This document shows, one piece after another, positions 50,627 through 59,559 of a stretch of DNA of 64,000 bases. Position 1 is the first letter of the stretch. Each line of letters begins with the position of its first letter. The position numbers were made by a program, and so were the translations under genes. Below the pieces are notes generated by a model. That model did not search any database, was not told where the DNA came from, and saw only the letters and a list, made by a program, of their open reading frames with translations. Location of the stretch: positions 1 through 64,000 of the forward strand of contig JAUQQC010000010.1 of NCBI GenBank assembly GCA_030550025.1, given 5' to 3'. This DNA comes from Acidobacteriota bacterium (GTDB lineage: Bacteria > Acidobacteriota > Blastocatellia > HR10).

Positions 50627-51562
50627 ATGGATTGGTATCAGCTTTGGCAGATCCTCTCGGCGCCCGACAATGTCCCGATCGTCGGGTTGCTCGTCATCGT
50701 CCCGTTCTACACCTGGTATGGATTGCGGCAAGCCCGAGCGAACGATCGGCTCATTGAGCAACTGGAGGCGAATCCTGAACTGGCCAAGACGCACCATCGC
50801 AAGACGTTCCCGTATCGGCCCGGCTGGCCGACCGAAGTTCACGTCTGGCCGTATCTGCTGCGCATTGAGTTCCTAGCGGCGATCATCGTGACGGCGCTAC
50901 TGATGGTGTGGTCGCTCACGCTCGATGCGCCGTTGGAGGAGCCGGCGAATCCGAACCTGACGCCGAATCCCTCGAAGGCGCCGTGGTATTTCGTCGGCCT
51001 GCAGGAGATGCTCGTCTATTTCGATCCCTGGTTTGCTGGCGTTGTGCTGCCGACGCTCATCATCATCGGGCTCATGGCCTTCCCCTATGTGGACGCGAAT
51101 CCGTTGGGGAACGGCTACTACACGTGGCGACAACGGACGGTCGCCATCGGGTCGTTCTTGATCGGCTTCTATCTCTGGATCGCACTGATCATCGTGGGCA
51201 CGCTGATGCGGGGACCGGGATGGATGCTCTTTTGGCCGGGGCAGACGTGGGATCACACGCGCTTGGTCTATGAGGTGAATCGAAACCTGCCGGATATCTT
51301 CGGGATCACGAGCGATTGGGGGAAGGGGATCTTCGGCTTCTTCGCCGTCGTGCTCTTTTATGCGCTCGCCGGTTTCGGCATTCACAAATTGGTGACGCGC
51401 TCGCCGCTCAATCGCAAGATCTATGAGCGGACGAGCCTCATTCAGTATCTCGTCTTCCAATTCTTCGCCATCACGATCCTGGTCGGTCTTCCGGCGAAGA
51501 TCCTGCTGCGGCTTCTGTTCCGCATCAAGTATGTGTGGATCACGCCCTGGTTCAACATCTGA
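50627..51562 (+). CDS. Cytochrome b, C-terminal (subunit IV-like) half
   Basis: 311 residues, twice the length of plant PetD. Conserved N-P-S-K-A-P-W-Y-F-V-G-L-Q-E near residue 115 corresponds to the quinol-site region of cytochrome b helices E/F (the P-E-W-Y element appears as A-P-W-Y). About five or six helices are expected, with an extra N-terminal helix (about 15-32) and extra C-terminal helices. It completes the quinol-oxidising site with the b6-like subunit. The next gene, for the multiheme cytochrome, begins 24 bases on. Confidence 0.88.
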   Translation: MDWYQLWQILSAPDNVPIVGLLVIVPFYTWYGLRQARANDRLIEQLEANPELAKTHHRKTFPYRPGWPTEVHVWPYLLRIEFLAAIIVTALLMVWSLTLDAPLEEPANPNLTPNPSKAPWYFVGLQEMLVYFDPWFAGVVLPTLIIIGLMAFPYVDANPLGNGYYTWRQRTVAIGSFLIGFYLWIALIIVGTLMRGPGWMLFWPGQTWDHTRLVYEVNRNLPDIFGITSDWGKGIFGFFAVVLFYALAGFGIHKLVTRSPLNRKIYERTSLIQYLVFQFFAITILVGLPAKILLRLLFRIKYVWITPWFNI

Positions 51563-51586
51563 GGGGGAGCGAACAGGGGGAGCGCC

Positions 51587-54500
51587 ATGGAGAGGGAGAT
51601 GGTCGAGCGAGAGAACCCAATGGGCGTTGAAGAACCCGATCCGATCACGAGCCGCTCGATGAGCGGTGCGTTACTGATCGCCTCGCTTGTGCTCGTGGGC
51701 ACGCTCATCTGGGCGCTCTACGATGAGGTTTATGGGCGGCGCCCATGGAAGGCGATGCAGCGGGAGTTCGTCGAGCGCTACACGGCCTATCTGAAGCGAG
51801 TCAAGCCGCGACAGGCGACGACCGAGGCGGCGCTCAAGCAATCGCCCGAGTACCGGAAGCTGGAGCAAGAGTTGACGGCCGCGCGCCAAGCCGTCGCGCC
51901 GCGTCTTCGGGAGATCGATCGCGAGTTGGCGGAGATTGAGCGGCAGCTGGAGGCCATTCGGCCGGTCTTTCAGGACGCTCGGGCGAAGATCGGAGCGCTG
52001 ACCTATGAATGGGAGGTGGCTGGCAGCGAACGCGCCAAGGCGCGAAAGATGCGCGAGATCGAGGAAGCCAAGCGCGGACCATTCCGCGTGCGCCTGATCG
52101 CCGCCGATGGAGAAGGGAAGAATGAGGAGTGGCGCCTAACCTTCGATGAGCTGCAGCGCCGATTTCTGGCCTTGCAGGAGCGGAAGGCACAATTGGTCTC
52201 CGAACGCGCCCGCTTGTTGGAGCCGGTCGTGGAGATCGAGAAGAAGATGAATCAATACCTGCAAGATAACCTCGTCGGGCTCGATCAGAAGCAGATTGAC
52301 GGCCTGCTCCGCAAGATGGAGACGTTCAAGATCGAGCTGAAGCAGATCCACGTTCAAGATGGGGATCTCGTTGACCGCTGCATCTCGTGTCATGTGGGGA
52401 TCTTGGAACCGCTGCCGCTGACCGAACAGATCATGGGGCGGAAGGCCTTCGTCAGTCATCCGAATCCTGCCTTGCTCCGAATTCATAATCCGGAACGGTT
52501 CGGGTGTTCTCCATGTCATGGTGGAAACGGGCGTGCGACGACCAACGTCGTGAAGGCGCATGGATTGAACAAGCATTGGCTGTGGCCGCTCTACAAGCCG
52601 GAGAATTATGAGGCCGGATGCGTCCAGTGCCATTTCCGCGATCGCGTCCTGGAAGGGGCGGAGGTCTTCAATCTCGGGCGCGATCTCTACGAACTGAAGG
52701 GGTGCGTCGGTTGCCATCGCTATGAGGGATACGATCGCGAGACCGACGCGCTCCTCGAGGTGCGAAAGACGATTCGCCAATTGAACCTGGAGCGCGCGGA
52801 GAACGAGCGCGAGATTCGGCGGGCGCTGCGCGCCGCCGATCAAGCGACCGATGATCGCGAGGCGCGTCGCCTCTATGCCCTGGCGGAAACCCTGCGCGTC
52901 AAGAACAGTCAAATCGCTGACCGGTTGGAGCAACTGGAGCTGCAAGCGAAATATCTCATGCAAGACCAGAAGAAGGTTGGGCCGAATCTGAAGGAGGTCC
53001 GCCTGAAGCTGCGCAAGGAGTGGATTCCCGTTTGGATCGAGAACCCGCACGCATTCCGGCCGACGACGAAGATGCCGCGCTTTCGATTGAGCCGGGAGGA
53101 GGTGCAGGCGATCTCGGCCTATCTTTGGCAGACGGCCTTGCGCGATCCGCTGCCGACACAGCCGCCGGGGGATCCTATTCGCGGGCGCGAGTTGTTCGAG
53201 ACGCGCGGTTGCCTGGCCTGCCACTCCATCGGCGAAGGCGCGCAGACCATCGGTGGGACGTTCGCTGCCAATCTCTCGCGCGTGGGGGAGAAGGTCAACT
53301 ACGACTATCTGGTCCGCTGGATTCACAATCCACGCGAACGTACGCGCCCCTATTGCCCGAACGAGCGCCGGGACATCGGACCGGAGGATTATGCGAAGAG
53401 GGGACTGCCGTTCCGCTTCGATCTCAATCACTCGAAGTGCCCAAGCTGTGGCTCTGAGATGCAGGTCCAGCAAATGACCGTCATGCCGAGCCTGCGCCTC
53501 TCTTGGCAAGAGGCGCGCGACATTGCCAGTTTCTTGATGACGCAACGGCGTTCGGGGGTATCGTATCCGCCGGCACCTTTCATGGACGATCCCAAGCTGA
53601 GGGCGCGTGGGGCACAGCTCATCCGCCGATACGGATGCGCCGGTTGCCACGAGATCAGTGGATTCGAGGAGGAGCCGAAGATCGGCACGGAGCTGACCCG
53701 TGAGGGGAGCAAGCCGATCGAGCAGTTGGATTTTGGGCTTTTGGCGCGCGAAGCGAAGCGCCAGGGTTGGTACAACCATAAGGGCTTCATCGAGAACAAG
53801 CTCCGGAGCCCGGACATCTACGATCGGGGCAAGCTGAAGGCTCCCGAAGATCGGCTTCGTATGCCGAATCCAAATCTCACCGAGGAAGAGATTCGAGCAC
53901 TAACGACGTTCCTGATCGGGAGCGTGAACGCGACGCTGCCGCCCAGCTACTACTACACGCCCGACGATCAGCGGAAGGACATTCAGGAGGGGTGGTGGAT
54001 CATCAAGAAATACAACTGTATGGGCTGCCATACGATCATGCCCGGACAGCGCTCGGTCCTGAGTACGCTCCCCCGGTATCAAGATCCGGATTGGAAGGAC
54101 CAATTGCCCCCGAGCTTGATCGGCGAGGGGGCGCGCGTGCGTCCGGATTGGCTGGCGCGATTCCTGGAGAATCCAGCGCTCAGCGAGACGAATCTGGAGC
54201 GCAACGGCGTGCGCGAGTATTTGAAGGCCCGCATGCCGACGTTCTATTTCTCGCCGAACGAGATTCGCATCCTCGTGCGCTTCTTCGAAGCGTTGTCGGC
54301 GCAGGCGCAGCCGTACATCGAACCAAAGCTGGAACCGATCACCGAGATGGAGCGCGCGCTGGCCCGACAGCTCTTCACCTCGCCGGCTGCCCCGTGCCTG
54401 CGATGTCATATGACTGGCGATCCCGCGCACGATCAGAAAGCGACGGCGCCCAACTTCTTGATCGCGCGCGAACGCTTGAAGCCCGGGTGGACGGCCCGGT

Positions 54501-54775
54501 GGATGATTGATCCGCAAGCCATCAGTCCAGGCACGGCCATGCCCTCGGGACTCTTCCGTCGTGAGGGCGACCGATGGGTCTTCGCCGGACCGCTGCCGGA
54601 AGCGTTCAAGGCCTATCCGGGTGATCATGTGGATCTTCTCGTGCGATACATGTTCCAGTTGACGGCTGAAGAGCAACGGCGCCTTTTGGCGGGCACGCGA
54701 ACCGCATCGCGCGCGCGCCCGTCGGGCATGCGCCTGGCCGTCGAGCGCCCACCGAGTCGAAGAGGGGGAACGTGA
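51587..54775 (+). CDS. Giant membrane-anchored octaheme cytochrome c of the bc-type complex
   Basis: 1062 residues. One membrane helix (about 26-46) is followed by a long coiled-coil-prone stretch (about 60-250) and then eight C-x2-C-H heme sites with cysteines at about 265, 307, 345, 373, 542, 684, 811 and 937. A further C-P-S-C-G-S (about 618) lacks the histidine and may bind a metal. A second helical, charged segment (about 385-465) separates the first four hemes from the rest, and the last four sites sit in class-I-like cytochrome c domains. Its place directly after the Rieske and b subunits suggests it replaces cytochrome c1/f and may pass electrons on to oxidases. It is far larger than usual c1-type subunits. 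Confidence 0.93.
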   Translation: MEREMVERENPMGVEEPDPITSRSMSGALLIASLVLVGTLIWALYDEVYGRRPWKAMQREFVERYTAYLKRVKPRQATTEAALKQSPEYRKLEQELTAARQAVAPRLREIDRELAEIERQLEAIRPVFQDARAKIGALTYEWEVAGSERAKARKMREIEEAKRGPFRVRLIAADGEGKNEEWRLTFDELQRRFLALQERKAQLVSERARLLEPVVEIEKKMNQYLQDNLVGLDQKQIDGLLRKMETFKIELKQIHVQDGDLVDRCISCHVGILEPLPLTEQIMGRKAFVSHPNPALLRIHNPERFGCSPCHGGNGRATTNVVKAHGLNKHWLWPLYKPENYEAGCVQCHFRDRVLEGAEVFNLGRDLYELKGCVGCHRYEGYDRETDALLEVRKTIRQLNLERAENEREIRRALRAADQATDDREARRLYALAETLRVKNSQIADRLEQLELQAKYLMQDQKKVGPNLKEVRLKLRKEWIPVWIENPHAFRPTTKMPRFRLSREEVQAISAYLWQTALRDPLPTQPPGDPIRGRELFETRGCLACHSIGEGAQTIGGTFAANLSRVGEKVNYDYLVRWIHNPRERTRPYCPNERRDIGPEDYAKRGLPFRFDLNHSKCPSCGSEMQVQQMTVMPSLRLSWQEARDIASFLMTQRRSGVSYPPAPFMDDPKLRARGAQLIRRYGCAGCHEISGFEEEPKIGTELTREGSKPIEQLDFGLLAREAKRQGWYNHKGFIENKLRSPDIYDRGKLKAPEDRLRMPNPNLTEEEIRALTTFLIGSVNATLPPSYYYTPDDQRKDIQEGWWIIKKYNCMGCHTIMPGQRSVLSTLPRYQDPDWKDQLPPSLIGEGARVRPDWLARFLENPALSETNLERNGVREYLKARMPTFYFSPNEIRILVRFFEALSAQAQPYIEPKLEPITEMERALARQLFTSPAAPCLRCHMTGDPAHDQKATAPNFLIARERLKPGWTARWMIDPQAISPGTAMPSGLFRREGDRWVFAGPLPEAFKAYPGDHVDLLVRYMFQLTAEEQRRLLAGTRTASRARPSGMRLAVERPPSRRGGT

Positions 54776-54809
54776 AGTCATCATCACTAAGATCCTGGAG
54801 GAGGTCACT

Positions 54810-55667
54810 ATGAGAATCGGGAAGTCGCCTTTGGTGTTGGTTCTCACCCTTGCGGCACTCAGCCTTCAGTGTGGGAAAAAGGAAGAAGTCGGAGAGGCTC
54901 CCAAGGAAGAGGGGGCTGCACCGGCCGTCGCCTATCAGCCGACCGGCGATGAGGGGACAATCACTGGCGTTGTGAACTTCACGGGGCAGCCGCCACAGCG
55001 GCGTCGGATCCAAATGGACGCCGATCCCGTCTGCGCCCAGAAGAATCCGAGCGCGCTGTCTGAAGACGTCATCGTCAATAATGGGAAGCTGCAGAACGTC
55101 TTCGTCTACGTCAAGAGCGGATTGGAGAAGTACTCGTTCTCCGTGCCTTCGGAGGAGCCCGTATTGGATCAGAACGGGTGCATGTATCGTCCACGCGTGC
55201 TGGGCGTCATGGCCGGGCAGAATCTGAAGATCATCACGAGCGATCCGACCAATCACAATATTCATCCGACGCCGAAGAACAATCCCGAGTGGAACGTGAA
55301 TCAACCACCGGGATCGGAACCGATCATTCGTTCCTTCCCTCGACCGGAGGTGATGATTCCCGTCAAGTGCAATCAGCATCCGTGGATGCGGGCGTACGTC
55401 GGCGTCCTGCGCCATCCCTTCCACGCCGTGAGCCGGGAGGATGGGAGCTTCGAGATCAAAGGCCTGCCACCGGGCGAGTATGAGATTGAAGCTTGGCATG
55501 AGCGATACGGCGCGCAGGTGGCAAAGGTGACTGTGGGCGCGAAAGAGACGAAGCAGATCGAATTCACTTACGCGGCCGGGCAGGCCTATCGTCCGGGATC
55601 GCTGCGCCTGATGCCGGCGCTCGTGCTGCCGTGCTGCGAGAAGACGATGGCGCGCGCGGCGAAGTGA
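54810..55667 (+). CDS. Cupredoxin-like lipoprotein with carboxypeptidase-regulatory-like domain
   Basis: 285 residues. A signal peptide precedes Cys21-G-K-K-E-E, a likely lipid-modified cysteine, though the lipobox L-Q-C is imperfect. The type 1 copper ligands are recognisable as H149 or H152 in N-H-N-I-H-P-T, and C187, H190 and M193 in K-C-N-Q-H-P-W-M. Its tail (about 203-255) is a beta-sandwich with D-G-S-F-E-I-K-G-L-P-P-G-E-Y, as in carboxypeptidase regulatory domains. It is well placed to take electrons from the octaheme cytochrome and carry them to the oxidase (inference). The C-terminus has C-C in L-P-C-C-E-K. Confidence 0.8.
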   Translation: MRIGKSPLVLVLTLAALSLQCGKKEEVGEAPKEEGAAPAVAYQPTGDEGTITGVVNFTGQPPQRRRIQMDADPVCAQKNPSALSEDVIVNNGKLQNVFVYVKSGLEKYSFSVPSEEPVLDQNGCMYRPRVLGVMAGQNLKIITSDPTNHNIHPTPKNNPEWNVNQPPGSEPIIRSFPRPEVMIPVKCNQHPWMRAYVGVLRHPFHAVSREDGSFEIKGLPPGEYEIEAWHERYGAQVAKVTVGAKETKQIEFTYAAGQAYRPGSLRLMPALVLPCCEKTMARAAK

Positions 55668-55679
55668 GGGTCCGAATGG

Positions 55680-55703
55680 GGGGAGATCGAAGGGTCTCTC
55701 CCC
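55680..55703 (+). terminator. Hairpin after the cupredoxin gene
   Basis: GGGGAGA (55680-55686) and TCTCCCC (55697-55703) form a seven-base-pair stem with a ten-base loop, 12 bases after the stop codon. No T-tract follows, so it may end or only attenuate transcription into ctaA. Confidence 0.5.
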
Positions 55704-55768
55704 GACCGTTCGACAGTGGAGTGGAGCGGGCGCGTGGTTGATGGTTTTCTTTCGCCGGAGGAGAGCTT

Positions 55769-56704
55769 ATGCCGGTGAGGGAGAGCGAGGGCTTATATCG
55801 GTTTGCTTTAGTGACGGTGGGGGCGACGTTTGTGCTCCTCGTGCTCGGCGCCCTGGTGACGAGCAACGAAGCGGGCGATTCCGTGCCGGATTGGCCCACG
55901 GCTTTCGGGCGATGGATGCCTCTTGATCAAATCGTCGGGAACGTCATCTACGAGTACACACATCGAATCGCGGCCGCGACCGTGGGGATATTGATGCTTG
56001 TGTTGGCCATGGGGGTATGGTGGAAGGAGAAGCGGGCCTGGGTCCGGCGATTGGGAGGGGTGGCGCTGCTGGCCGTCCTCGTACAAGCGGGGCTTGGGGG
56101 CGCGCGCGTCCTTTTCGTGGAACACCGGTTCGCCCTCGCGCTCATTCATGCCTTCATGGGGCAGTTCTTTTTCAGCCTTGTGGTGAGTCTGGCTTTGGTG
56201 ACTTCCCCGGGGTGGCGGCGATTGGAACAGAGCCGGTCGGAGATCCACCTACCAGCATATCTTCCTCGATTGTGCAGCGCGGCGGTCGTCGGGCTCTTTG
56301 TTCAACTCCTGCTTGGCGCGGGTTTTCGCCATCGGGGTATGGGGATTCTCCCCCATATCCTGGGGGCTGTTGGAGTGAGCGTACTCCTGCTCGGCATCAT
56401 CTGGAGCGTGCGAAAGGTGGCGCGGGAACGTGAGGTGGAACTTCGCGTGCTCTCTCGTCCGGCGCTGTGGGTTGCCGGATTGCTCGGCGCGCAATTGGGG
56501 TTGGGCATCGCGGCTTATTTCGCGCGTCGCGCGGCGCGATTCGATCCGCAACCGCTTGAGCCGATGATCTCTCTCACGGTCGCGCATGTTGCCGGTGGAG
56601 CTTTGCTGCTCGCGGCTCTGCTCGTGCTCACGTGGCGGGTGTTTTGGCTCAGCGGGATGAGGCGAGCGACACCTGTTCTGCAACCGGCTGGACAGAAGAT
56701 TTGA
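55769..56704 (+). CDS. ctaA: Heme A synthase (CtaA/Cox15)
   Basis: 311 residues with eight predicted helices. Family motifs are L-G-A-L-V-T-S-N-E-A-G-D-S-V-P-D-W-P, I-Y-E-Y-T-H-R-I-A-A (heme histidine), a later E-H-R-F-A-L-A-L-I-H, and histidines in H-I-L-G-A-V-G and T-V-A-H-V-A-G-G. It oxidises the methyl group of heme O to the formyl group of heme A. The stop overlaps the ctaB start by one base (TGATG). It follows the bc operon and faces the oxidase operon. Confidence 0.92.
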   Translation: MPVRESEGLYRFALVTVGATFVLLVLGALVTSNEAGDSVPDWPTAFGRWMPLDQIVGNVIYEYTHRIAAATVGILMLVLAMGVWWKEKRAWVRRLGGVALLAVLVQAGLGGARVLFVEHRFALALIHAFMGQFFFSLVVSLALVTSPGWRRLEQSRSEIHLPAYLPRLCSAAVVGLFVQLLLGAGFRHRGMGILPHILGAVGVSVLLLGIIWSVRKVAREREVELRVLSRPALWVAGLLGAQLGLGIAAYFARRAARFDPQPLEPMISLTVAHVAGGALLLAALLVLTWRVFWLSGMRRATPVLQPAGQKI

Positions 56705-57624
56705 TGAGTGCGCAAAGCGTGCAACTTCCCACGCTCGAAAAGTGGCGGCGGCATCCCGCGCTGGCCACGGTGTGGGCTTATCTCGAGTTGACGAAGCCGG
56801 ACATCACGCTTCTGGTCGTCATCACGGCGGCAGCCTCCTTTTGGCTCGGAGCTCGGCATCCGGTAGATGGCCTCCAGTTGCTGCACGTGCTTGTCGGAAT
56901 CACGGCGCTCTCCTCGGGCATTGGCGCCATGAATCATTACTTGGAACGGGAGATCGATGGGCGGATGCGTCGGACGAAGAGTCGGCCTTTGCCAAGTGGC
57001 CGGCTGCGGCCGCATCAAGCCTTGATTTTCGGCCTCAGTCTCTCGATCTTCGCCGAAATCTACGTGCTCCGCTTCCTCAACCCGCTGACGGCGCTCCTTG
57101 GCGCTGTGGCGTTCGCGAGCTATCTCTTCGCCTACACTCCCTTGAAGACGCGGACGACGTTCTGCACAACGGTCGGCGCCATTCCGGGCGCCATGCCCGC
57201 TCTCCTGGGCTGGACGGCTGCGCGCAATGAGATCACCCTCGGGGCGTGGATCCTCTTCGCCATTCTCTTCCTCTGGCAATTTCCCCATTTCTTCGCCATC
57301 GCATGGATGTATCGCGAGGATTACGCGCGCGCGGGGATTCGAATGCTCCCGGTCGTAGACCCGGATGGCCGGCGCACAGGGCGACAGATCGTCCTCTATA
57401 CGCTCTTGCTCATAGGCGTCAGCGCTCTGCCGACACTCCTCGGGCTCTCGGGATCGCTCTACTTAGTGGGGGCGATTCTTCTCGGAGGGTATTTCCTCTG
57501 GGAGGGCGTTCGCGCGGCGCGCACGCGCACGAGAGGACATGCTCGTCTGGTCCTGAAGGCTTCGATCCTCTACTTGCCGCTCCTTTTGGGCCTCATGTGC
57601 CTCGATCTCCCGACCTCTCCATGA
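56704..57624 (+). CDS. ctaB: Protoheme IX farnesyltransferase (heme O synthase)
   Basis: 306 residues from the ATG at 56704; the frame extends upstream to 56632 but that part lies inside ctaA. UbiA-type motifs are L-T-K-P-D-I-T near residue 30, N-H-Y-L-E-R-E-I-D-G-R-M-R-R-T (the N-x3-D-x3-D-like site), Y-T-P-L-K-T-R and W-Q-F-P-H-F-F-A-I-A-W. Nine helices are expected. It adds the farnesyl chain to heme B, the first step to heme A. Its last 32 bases overlap, tail to tail, the end of the small CxxC gene on the other strand. Confidence 0.96.
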   Translation: MSAQSVQLPTLEKWRRHPALATVWAYLELTKPDITLLVVITAAASFWLGARHPVDGLQLLHVLVGITALSSGIGAMNHYLEREIDGRMRRTKSRPLPSGRLRPHQALIFGLSLSIFAEIYVLRFLNPLTALLGAVAFASYLFAYTPLKTRTTFCTTVGAIPGAMPALLGWTAARNEITLGAWILFAILFLWQFPHFFAIAWMYREDYARAGIRMLPVVDPDGRRTGRQIVLYTLLLIGVSALPTLLGLSGSLYLVGAILLGGYFLWEGVRAARTRTRGHARLVLKASILYLPLLLGLMCLDLPTSP

Positions 57625-57907
57625 GGACGGGCTCACGCCAAGCCGAGGCGTCCTCCGCCCCTCGTTCGCTCCGGTCTTCTGTGCGGTTCCAGAAGGTGAG
57701 GGCAAGCCAGAAGACGAGACTGAGGAGGACGACAGGGGGGATCAATAGAGTGAGGATAGCGGTGTTCAAGACCCTCGCGATCTCTCCCAAATGAGAGGAT
57801 CCAGCGACGGCCGTTCGACACATGGCACATTGGGCGAGAAGAAAGGAGGCTTCGCCCCCGAATCCAAACGCGAATCCGAAGAGCAGGCTTTTTCCGAATC
57901 GGCCCAT
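57593..57907 (-). CDS. Small CxxC membrane protein of the oxidase operon
   Basis: 104 residues from the ATG at 57907, with GGAGAG upstream. A signal-like first helix (about 6-25) is followed by Q-C-A-M-C-R-T-A-V-A, then a second strongly hydrophobic helix (L-N-T-A-I-L-T-L-L-I-P-P-V-V-L) and a charged tail. Small proteins with a signal, C-P-M-C-x3-V and L-N-x-G/A-I-L are known next to oxidase genes in other phyla (recalled, not searched). A role in copper insertion or thiol chemistry during oxidase assembly is likely but unproven. It starts nine bases after subunit IV and overlaps ctaB on the other strand. Confidence 0.65.
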   Translation of the reverse strand: MGRFGKSLLFGFAFGFGGEASFLLAQCAMCRTAVAGSSHLGEIARVLNTAILTLLIPPVVLLSLVFWLALTFWNRTEDRSERGAEDASAWREPVLMERSGDRGT

Positions 57908-57915
57908 CTCTCCGC

Positions 57916-58227
57916 CTACCGGACGGCCAATCGAAGCGCGCGCACGCCATCCGGGAAGAAGACCGAGAGTAACGCGATACAGAGCACCATCGCGGGAATC
58001 AACGTGACGACCAGATTCAGTCGCTCGAAGCGCAAGTGCATGAAATGGGCCATGATGAGCGCCGCTTTGACGATCGAGAGCCCCAGCAGGAGAAAGAGCA
58101 TTAATTCGACTGGCAAGTGAAAGTACGCGAGCGTGACCTCGATGGCCGTGAGCACGAGCAACCAGACCCACGTCAGGACGTAGAGTTTCGGCCCCGTCTC
58201 GACATGTCCAGCATGCGTAGTCTCCAT
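57916..58227 (-). CDS. Cytochrome c oxidase subunit IV (bacterial CtaF type)
   Basis: 103 residues with three helices: about 18-38, 43-65 with the strongly conserved look of A-A-L-I-M-A-H-F-M-H-L-R-F-E, and 76-95. AAGGAGG lies just before the start. The small subunit stabilises the oxidase core. Its position after the two subunit III genes fits caa3/aa3-type operons. Confidence 0.88.
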   Translation of the reverse strand: METTHAGHVETGPKLYVLTWVWLLVLTAIEVTLAYFHLPVELMLFLLLGLSIVKAALIMAHFMHLRFERLNLVVTLIPAMVLCIALLSVFFPDGVRALRLAVR

Positions 58228-58241
58228 ATGGCCTTCCTCCT

Positions 58242-58871
58242 TCAGGGCATCTTCACCGAGAGCAGATATACCAAGGGGAAGATGAACATCCAGACGAGAT
58301 CAACGAAGTGCCAGTAAAGGCCGCTGATCTCGACGTCCTCGTGCGTGAAGCGGCCGCGCGAGACTCCGAGCGCAATGACCCCTAGGTAAATCACGCCGCT
58401 GATGACGTGCAGCATATGCAGCCCCGTGAGCGTGAAGAACGACGCGCCGAAAAGCGGTACGCCCCACGGATTCTCCCACAATCGGACGCCCTCCGCGATG
58501 AGTCCTGCCCACTCCTTCGCGTGCAAGAGGACGAAGAGAATCCCGCCGAGCATCGTGAGCGCGATGAAGCGGACGACGCGAGCGCGATCGCCCAGACTTG
58601 AGGCCCGCACAGCCAGGGCCATCGTCAAGCTGCTCGACAGCAGGCAGAAGGTCATCACCGTCGCCATAACGATGGTCGGCCAAAACTCAAACGGCATGGG
58701 CCAGCGTTCGTTCGCGATCCGCACGTAGCTGTAGCCGACCAAAAGCCCAGAGAAGGTCAAGGAATCCGAGACGATAAAGAGCCACATGCCGAGCTTCTTC
58801 GAACCCACGGCGAAGGGAGAAACCCCCCCTCCCCACTCGGCGAATCGAAGGCGTTCGACTTTCTCGGCCAT
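58242..58871 (-). CDS. Cytochrome c oxidase subunit III, second copy
   Basis: 209 residues from the ATG at 58871, with GGAGGTG upstream. The heme-copper subunit III family shows as G-M-W-L-F-I-V-S-D, F-F-T-L-T-G-L-H-M-L-H-V and Y-W-H-F-V-D-L-V-W-M-F-I-F-P. Five helices are expected. It follows another, only distantly similar subunit III gene after five bases. Such tandem copies may both enter one complex, one with the first two helices of the classical subunit III replaced. Confidence 0.88.
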   Translation of the reverse strand: MAEKVERLRFAEWGGGVSPFAVGSKKLGMWLFIVSDSLTFSGLLVGYSYVRIANERWPMPFEFWPTIVMATVMTFCLLSSSLTMALAVRASSLGDRARVVRFIALTMLGGILFVLLHAKEWAGLIAEGVRLWENPWGVPLFGASFFTLTGLHMLHVISGVIYLGVIALGVSRGRFTHEDVEISGLYWHFVDLVWMFIFPLVYLLSVKMP

Positions 58872-58876
58872 CAGCG

Positions 58877-59554
58877 TCACCTCCAGAGGAAGAGCAGAAT
58901 GAAGAGATACACCCACAGTCCATCCATGAAATGCCAGTACAGGGCCGCCGCGCCCACCAAGGCGTCGTAGTGCTTCAGGCGATCGGGCGTCCCCATCAAG
59001 ATCAAGCGCCAGCGCCAGCCGCGCAACGTGATGTATCCAAGTCCGAGGATTCCCCCGAGGACGTGGACGCCGTGCGCTGCCGTCAGCAGATAGAAGAACG
59101 AGCTATGCGGGTTCGTATTCAGGTAAACACCTTGAGCGACCAGTTGCCGCCACGCGCCATACTGGCCCGCGAGGAAGAGCAGCCCCAGCACCATCGTCAG
59201 CGAGAGCCAGCGCACGCCCTCCCGAATCGCTTCGCGCCGTAGGAGGGTGCGCGAGCGATGCAACGTCACGCTGCTCCCCAATAGCATGAGCGTATTCGCC
59301 CACAGGATCGCCGGCGGATCCAGCGGCTGCCAATCTCCACCGAGCCCTTGTCGCACGATGTACGCGCTCGTGAACCCCAGAAACAACATGCCGATCGAGG
59401 CGAGCGCAAAGAGCATGGCGAGGCGATAACTTCCCTCGGGCAGATTCGGCGGCTGCTCCTTCCCTCCTCGTCCGCCATCCTCCGGACGACCCGGCGGTCT
59501 CGGGCCGACGGCGATCGTCTCAAAGTCTCTGAGCGAGGTGATCGGTTTCGCCAT
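58877..59554 (-). CDS. Cytochrome c oxidase subunit III, first copy
   Basis: 225 residues from the ATG at 59554; a GTG one codon earlier is also possible. A proline/glycine-rich cytoplasmic tail (about 15-38) precedes five helices. Motifs are F-Y-L-L-T-A-A-H-G-V-H-V-L-G-G and Y-W-H-F-M-D-G-L-W-V-Y-L-F. It begins five bases after the ctaD stop, so translation is probably coupled. Confidence 0.9.
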   Translation of the reverse strand: MAKPITSLRDFETIAVGPRPPGRPEDGGRGGKEQPPNLPEGSYRLAMLFALASIGMLFLGFTSAYIVRQGLGGDWQPLDPPAILWANTLMLLGSSVTLHRSRTLLRREAIREGVRWLSLTMVLGLLFLAGQYGAWRQLVAQGVYLNTNPHSSFFYLLTAAHGVHVLGGILGLGYITLRGWRWRLILMGTPDRLKHYDALVGAAALYWHFMDGLWVYLFILLFLWR

Positions 59555-59559
59555 CACGT

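Noticed and set aside
53438-53449. A ninth heme site at C-P-S-C-G-S in the large cytochrome
   Set aside because: The histidine after the second cysteine is replaced by glycine, so it cannot be a standard c-type heme site.
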